From Artemisia argyi (taxonomy: Eukaryota; Streptophyta; Magnoliopsida; Asterales; Asteraceae): a DNA stretch of 64,000 nt. Of this stretch, positions 58,498 through 64,000 are shown in pieces. The DNA lies in the NCBI GenBank assembly GCA_030686995.1, contig CM060706.1:143922505-143986504 (forward strand), written 5' to 3'. A program made the translations under genes and the position numbers. The notes beneath the pieces were generated by a model that had not been told where the DNA came from, did not search any database, and worked only from the letters and a program-made list of their open reading frames with translations. Numbering within the stretch: position 1 is the first letter of the stretch; every line of letters starts with the position of its first letter.

Positions 58498-58831
58498 TAC
58501 CAAACCAAGATAAAGTCGAACCAATATTGTAAATCTGTTTTCAGGTCCAAACCAAACCGAATTAAATTAAATATTCGATTTTTGATTTTGAAAAAACGTC
58601 AACCGAATCCACAAGACATTTTTTTTTTATTTTTTATTTTTTTTTACAATTTTCTCATATTAAAACCGAATCCACAACATTTACACTCTATTATCAAGTA
58701 TCAATAAAGGAAGAAAGTAATGAACATGAATCGAAGCAAAAAAGTTGTGTTATCAAGTATCACTTATGGAAGACAATTTGATTGATTTTGAAATAAAAAA
58801 TTACTCCTAAAATTAGGTTAAAAATATTTAA

Positions 58832-58905
<74 letters not shown>

Positions 58906-59752
58906 ACTTTTTGTTACTAAAAAAACTAGAAAACTAAAGCATTAAAGTTGGTTTTATTTAGAGAAAATTCTTTAAAGAGGCCAAAAGTCAAAAGGCAATC
59001 AAACTCTAGCAATAAATAAATAAATAATCAACTTCTCAAAATAGACCAGCCTGAGCGACTATACCAGAATTTTGACACGTGTCACATATTTTATTATTAA
59101 AATACACAAGCGATTGGACAACTCCACTAAAATTTTAATACATATCACATATTTTATTAATAAATTACAAGTCATTTTTTTTCTTTTAAAAAAACACTTC
59201 TATAAAGAGCTTCAACAAAGTTGAAGAAAATTGATACAAAATTGGCCAAAATCCTTATTTCAATTAGACTATATTAAATTAAAAAAGGATCTAGACTAAA
59301 CTGAAAAACAAGAAAACTACATGTACTTTAGAATCAAGCATCAATACATAAAAATGTTGGCTCTCCGAAAAATAATATTGAAACCCACCTAGTTGATTTT
59401 TTTTAAGCTTGGACCATACTTAAACTTTTGGGTTATTTAGAAGATTTGCAAACTAACATAATTAGAGGCGGAGCTAGAAAATTTAGCCGAGCCCGTTGCT
59501 GTCGTCACATTACTATATAATTATATATATCATGTAATGACGAAAACGACACACCACCTGTCGTTTTGGCTATGCGTTTTTTTAGCCCAGCCCATTGCTG
59601 TCGTCCACTCTACTTACCTTGGCCCCTTTTCAAATGTTAGTAAATTAGTCTAACAATGGGACCAACTAGTTATGATAATTTTCAAAAATAACTTCACTAC
59701 ATTTTTTTCCCCAAGAACACAATTGACCCGATATAACCCATACGAAATAGGG
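58498..59752. other. Intergenic, upstream of the polymerase alpha gene
   Basis: AT-rich, with T-rich runs at 58619-58646 and a (TA)n tract at about 58838-58901. A segment at 59463-59630 with repeated 'agcc(g/c)agccc(g/a)ttgctgtcgtc' looks like an eroded transposon. No gene seen. Confidence 0.5.
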
Positions 59753-59753
59753 T

Positions 59754-59799
59754 TTTTGGCGAATCCATTAATTTTTGGCGCCAAAACAATTATTCCCGC
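59754..59799 (+). promoter_or_regulatory. E2F-type site cluster upstream of polymerase alpha
   Basis: Three E2F-like words lie within 46 bp, ending about 107 bp before the ATG: TTTTGGCGAA (59754-59763), the palindrome TTTTGGCGCCAAAA (59773-59786), and TTCCCGC (59793-59799). E2F control of DNA replication genes at G1/S is well established in plants and animals, so the position fits S-phase regulation. Binding is inferred. Confidence 0.7.
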
Positions 59800-59905
59800 T
59801 CTAATTTTCATTTCCCCCCTTTTATCCATATAGCAGAAAAAAAACTCAATTCCTCAGATCTACACAAACACACACCAAAATCAAATTCATCTCCAATCCA
59901 ACAAA

Positions 59906-62900
59906 ATGGAACAAGAATCCGATCATCTCCAAATGGAAGAACAACAATCCGATCAACAACAACAGCTAAACCAAAGACAAAAGCGAAAAACCCGATTCTC
60001 CGCCTCCGAAAAACGCTCCGAAGCCTTACAAAAACTCAAAACCCTAAGATCCGGCACCACCCCCGCCTCCGACCGCTACTCAATCAAACTCGACGCCCCG
60101 ATTTACGACACCGTCGACGAAGACGAGTACGAAACCCTAGTCGCCAAGCGCCAGCACGACTACAACTCCTTCATAGTCGACGACGACGGTCTCGGCTACG
60201 CTGACCAGGGCGAAGAGGTTGACTGGACTCAATCCGGCGACGTGCCTTCTTCCGAAGAAGAAGGAGACGGTCAATTGGATAAGAAGAGAGTTAAGAAGGC
60301 GAAAAGCGATAAGAAGGAGAAGAAGGAGGTGCGGAAGGCGTCTTTCGAAGCTGCGGCTGCGTTGATGGGGAAGCAAAGGATATCGAATTTGTTTAGTAGT
60401 GGTGTGTTTGGGAATGGTAAGAGTAAGGTTTGTAATGATAGTGTTATTGATGATGTGCTTGCTGAGTTTACGCCTGATGAGAACGATAAGGAGAAGCGTA
60501 GGCGTGGGAGAAATTTAGGCGTTGTTGTTAAAAACGAGACGGTTTTTGTTCCGGTTAATGTGGAGAGAGTAGTGAGTTTGGTTAAGAATGATGTGGTTGA
60601 AAAAGAGGAGGTGGTGGAGGTTTTTGATAACGGGAATGATGTGGAGGAGAAAACGGAGGTGGCGGTGGTTGAGAGTGAAGTTGAGGTGGTTAAGGAGGAG
60701 TGTGAAGTGAAAGAGGAGGTGGCGGTGAAGGAGGGTGGTGTTTGGAGTTTGAATGCGAAAGTTAAGGAGGATAAGGATCCTACGTTTAGTGCGACTGCTG
60801 GATTGCAGACGGTTGTGAGTGCGAGTGCTGGTTTGGATGGTGACGGTGAGAGTGGTTTGAGTTATGATGGGAAGTATCCGTTTGTAGTGGATTCGGATGG
60901 GTCGTTGCCGTTTTATGTGCTTGATGCTTATGAGGAGTATTTTAGTTCTAATGCCGGGAATATTTATCTGTTTGGGAAGGTATTTTGCTGTTTAAGTAGA
61001 TGCTATTTGATATACAGTAGTTGATCTATCTATTATAACACGTAAGTTATTTGATATAACTATATATTGCTTGCCTTTAATCGTATTATACATTGACATT
61101 GTAGTATGGAAAGCAACAGTTTTGTTTGGACTAGTAGTAATCTTATGTTTACCATGGGTTAATTTTGATGCTATTATATACACTGTTATTGTTCCATCCT
61201 TAAAGCCAAGGGCTGTGCCTTCCAATAATAATGGCTCAAGGTAGTTGCTTATCTTTTTTGTATTACCTTGGAAGTTACAGCCATGGAAAAGCTAGTCTGC
61301 AATATATTGTGTATAAAAGATAATTATTTGAAATGTGTGCAACAGCGATCGAGAAGCCTTGATGCAATTTGTTGTCCTGGAGTTGTATGTGATCTTAGAG
61401 TTAGTAGTAGGGCAATATGCGTTTCCACAATTGAAGCAGTAAACTTATATAAAAAAAAATTGTTAATAGGCTTTTGTTCAAAACTTAAAGATTTGTTAAT
61501 GTGTGATTATATCTTATCGGGTTTATTGGGTTGACCCGATAACCCGATAAGAAACTAACTAGGACCCTAACCTGACCCTATTAGGCTATCGGGTCGACCC
61601 GATAAGCTAAGTTGGACCCGAATCAACCCGACCCTATAAGGCCTATCGGGTTCGGGTTGGGTCGGGCCGGGTCAACCCATTTGACACCCCTAGTAGTATC
61701 AACTGGCCTGTGCACCTGTATATTCTGACATAAAACACTTAGGTTTTTAATAATATACTAGGAACCACAATAGATGTGTATTGGAACCATTTCATGTTTT
61801 ATACGAGTAGCACTTTTTTTGCTATTATATGCTCATTGATCAAATACTTAGAATAAGGTGCCCATCCCGGTGCATCCACTACAGTTTAAATAGCTTTCAA
61901 GTTTCATGTGTGTGTATTCTTAGACTTATTATATGGATTTGCTAACAAAGTAGGATGGCAGCTAGATAGTTAGGTCCTGGTTGTATTATAGCGTTGCTGT
62001 CAAGGCTTCATATAAGGCTAAAAGAGGCTCTAGTTAGACAATAATAGTAGTAGAAGCTTGTATATACATTCAGATGTAGGTATTCTAGTCATGTTGCTAA
62101 TGTGACTCTCTTCCCCTCTCCTTTTTTTTTTATAGTAGTCTACCAGTTAATTAAATTGAGCATTTGACATTAGAGGAATATATCATGTTGTTAGTATCCG
62201 TCTTTAATAATTAGACATGAAGGAAAATAGGCACCAACCATAAAAACCGAGACCACGGCAAAGCAATTATCTTTTTGCTGCTGAATTTTTACATAGTTTG
62301 AGTACTGCGGTTATGTGGATTCTCAACTCCAACTTGTCCTTGTGCCTTGGTTAGATTCAAATTATTTCTTTTTAGCACTGTTTTGTCTAAAAGCAATGAG
62401 TTATGTTTTAATATACTAAGCCTCAAGTATACGAGATGATCAATGGAAGGTTAGGATTCAACATAGTAGGACTCACATTCATAAACTTGAAACACTGATT
62501 TTGTCAGATCAATTGTTAAGTAAAATGATGAAATTAGTTCTGCTTATTATCATCAGCTGCTTATGGTATATCTTTATCTTTGCTTGCTTCAATACATTGT
62601 ATAGTAATTTAAACGTGATTGTCATGATGCTATATGAAAACTACTGTTTAACTTAAACCTAAAAGAGTCACTACTAAAGATCAATAGACGGTATATAAGC
62701 TGTTCTCATGCCTTGTTGATACATGACATGAATAGTTTTTGTTACCAAGTTACGGTGATGCTCAATGCTTGAGGATTTATTCTCCATTATATCTTGTACT
62801 CATGCACCAAATGTTGAATGAGTAACTGATGCAGCATCGTTTTAGTTTACCAAGACCAAGAATGATACTGATTTTAAAATATTTACATTTGAATTAAAGG

Positions 62901-64000
62901 TCAAAGCAGGAAGCACATATCACAGCTGCTGTGTGGTCGTGAAGAATATGCAGAGATGCGTATATGCTATTCCCAGTGATTCCGTATTCGAAGACCCAGT
63001 CATTGCAAAACTTGAGCAAGATGTTAAAGACTCAAAAATGTTGCCTACAGCTTTTCACACCAAGCTTCATGTAATAGACCTTTTGCCTTGCTTCCTATGT
63101 TCCTTTTTCAACTTACATCATTATATTACTTGTATTATTAGCTAATATCTAATTATTACTAATGGTTTTGCTGGCTTCCTTACTGTTGCTTACATACATA
63201 TCTTTTACTTCATTAGGAAATGGCGTCTGGATTGAAGACCAATTTAACAAAACTTTTACTTGACCGAAATGTCTCAAACTTTAGCATGAAACCAGTCAAG
63301 GTGAGTTGCTTAGTCAAATTATGTTCACGATCAAACAGTCTTTTGCTAGCACTGTTAGTCAAATGTATCAGGATGATGCATATTTTTAATTCTTCATACA
63401 TTTTCAGAGGAATTATGCTTTTGAGAGATCTGATATAGAGCGCAAAGAGCATTATGTACTTAAAATCAGTTATCCATTCAAGGTATTTTGCACATTTTAC
63501 AAAGAAGATTAACAAGGTTATACTACCCTTATTTCTTGTCTCTTTTCTTATACACTTTAAATGTTGAAATTGCAGGACCCACCACTTCCTGCAGATCTTA
63601 AGGGAGAAACCTTCTGTGCTTTGCTTGGAACACATAGCAGGTATACTAACTTGTACTGTAATGTTTAACAACATATTACACTTGAACCTGTTGCAGTATT
63701 ATCTTGCACATATATGATGTATCATGTTAGAGACTTAGAGAATCTTATGTACACTTGAACTGGATGTGATGCATACAGTGCTTTGGAGCTATTTCTTATT
63801 AAAAGGAAGATAAAGGGACCCTCATGGCTATCAATTTCAAAGTTTACTAACTGTTCCACTGCTCAGCGTGTGAGTCCTCTAAATTTGCAGTGTGTAAAGT
63901 TCTTCGTAACATGCTTAAATTAGCATTTTGACGACATTGATTTGATTACACCTTGAACAGGTAAGCTGGTGCAAGTTTGAGGTTACCGTTGATTGCCCAA
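59906..64000 (+). CDS. POLA1: DNA polymerase alpha catalytic subunit, N-terminal part (runs off window)
   Basis: Exons 59906-60979, 62900-63070, 63217-63300, 63408-63482, 63576-63640, 63779-63869 and 63961-64000+ join in frame (about 533 codons here). The N-terminus has the family motif around IYDTVDEDEYETLVAKR (66-82) and LGYADQGEEVDW (96-107), then a long acidic/basic variable region with basic clusters such as KKRVKKAKSDKKEKK. It reaches the conserved DAYEEYF...IYLFGK, CVVVKNMQRCVYAIP, NVSNFSMKPVKRNYAFER and VSWCKFEVTV segments of the exonuclease-like N-terminal half. These match my recollection of plant POLA (Arabidopsis ICU2). It primes leading and lagging strand synthesis with primase in the nucleus. 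Polymerase motifs lie beyond the window. Intron 1 (1.9 kb) contains part of a TAGGG MITE. Confidence 0.93.
61510..61692. mobile_element. Partial TAGGG-type MITE in intron 1 of POLA1
   Basis: The right end is the complement of TAGGGGTGTCAAATGGG, ending at 61692. The interior is made of 'tcgggt(t/c)gacccgat' words. The left terminus is eroded and no TSD was found. Confidence 0.5.

Noticed and set aside
61268..61534. 88-codon ORF in POLA1 intron 1
   Set aside because: It lies between exons that join in frame and runs into a degraded MITE.

Overview
The window is nuclear DNA of a flowering plant: spliced plant genes with GT-AG introns, AT-rich intergenic DNA, and dense nested LTR retrotransposons and MITEs. 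I think it is a member of the Asteraceae, mainly because the 773-aa ORF at 22804-25125 belongs, as far as I can recall, to an accessory ORF family abundant in daisy-family genomes such as Tanacetum. I cannot name the species.

Layout. 1-2950 is the right part of a long LTR cut by the window edge. 2951-9300 is a cluster of MITEs (a Helitron 3' end, a foldback element, three TAGGG-type hAT-like MITEs with 8-bp target duplications, a MULE-like element) and microsatellites. 9306-10587 (minus) is a three-exon gene for a Companion-of-Cellulose-synthase (CC1) type membrane protein. 11074-31484 is a Ty3/gypsy element of the Tat lineage on the minus strand, with 441-bp LTRs and TSD ACTAT. Its gag-pol frame is split by a younger non-autonomous LTR element (18271-29064, 3746-bp LTRs). 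The Tat element also carries an antisense spliced accessory ORF with its own TATA box.

31610-33796 is a LINE-ORF1-like (DUF4283 plus zinc knuckle) insertion with an 18-bp target duplication. 33797-37231 is intergenic with a Tourist-like MITE. 37232-49464 is a solo Tat-type LTR (TSD GTGAT) into which a gag-only LTR element with 3.9-kb LTRs (37603-49366, TSD CCCGG) has inserted. 49465-53330 holds a Tourist-like MITE and a long-TIR MULE.

53351-57045 (plus) is an eight-exon gene for a secreted, probably GPI-anchored PI-PLC X-domain protein, followed 132 bp later by another solo Tat-type LTR (57178-57697, TSD CATCT). 59906-64000 (plus, running off the window) is the N-terminal part of the DNA polymerase alpha catalytic subunit gene, with E2F-type sites about 120 bp upstream of its ATG.

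The most interesting observations are: (1) two unrelated LTR elements each carry an antisense, apparently spliced gene whose TATA box lies about 270 bp inside the 3' LTR; the one at 44627-45169 would encode a duplicated two-TM protein that I do not recognise; (2) E2F consensus sites occur in LTRs and in a MITE as well as in the polymerase alpha promoter; (3) a family of TAGGG-terminal MITEs with recoverable 8-bp duplications; (4) a well-ordered nested insertion history readable from TSDs and LTR divergence.
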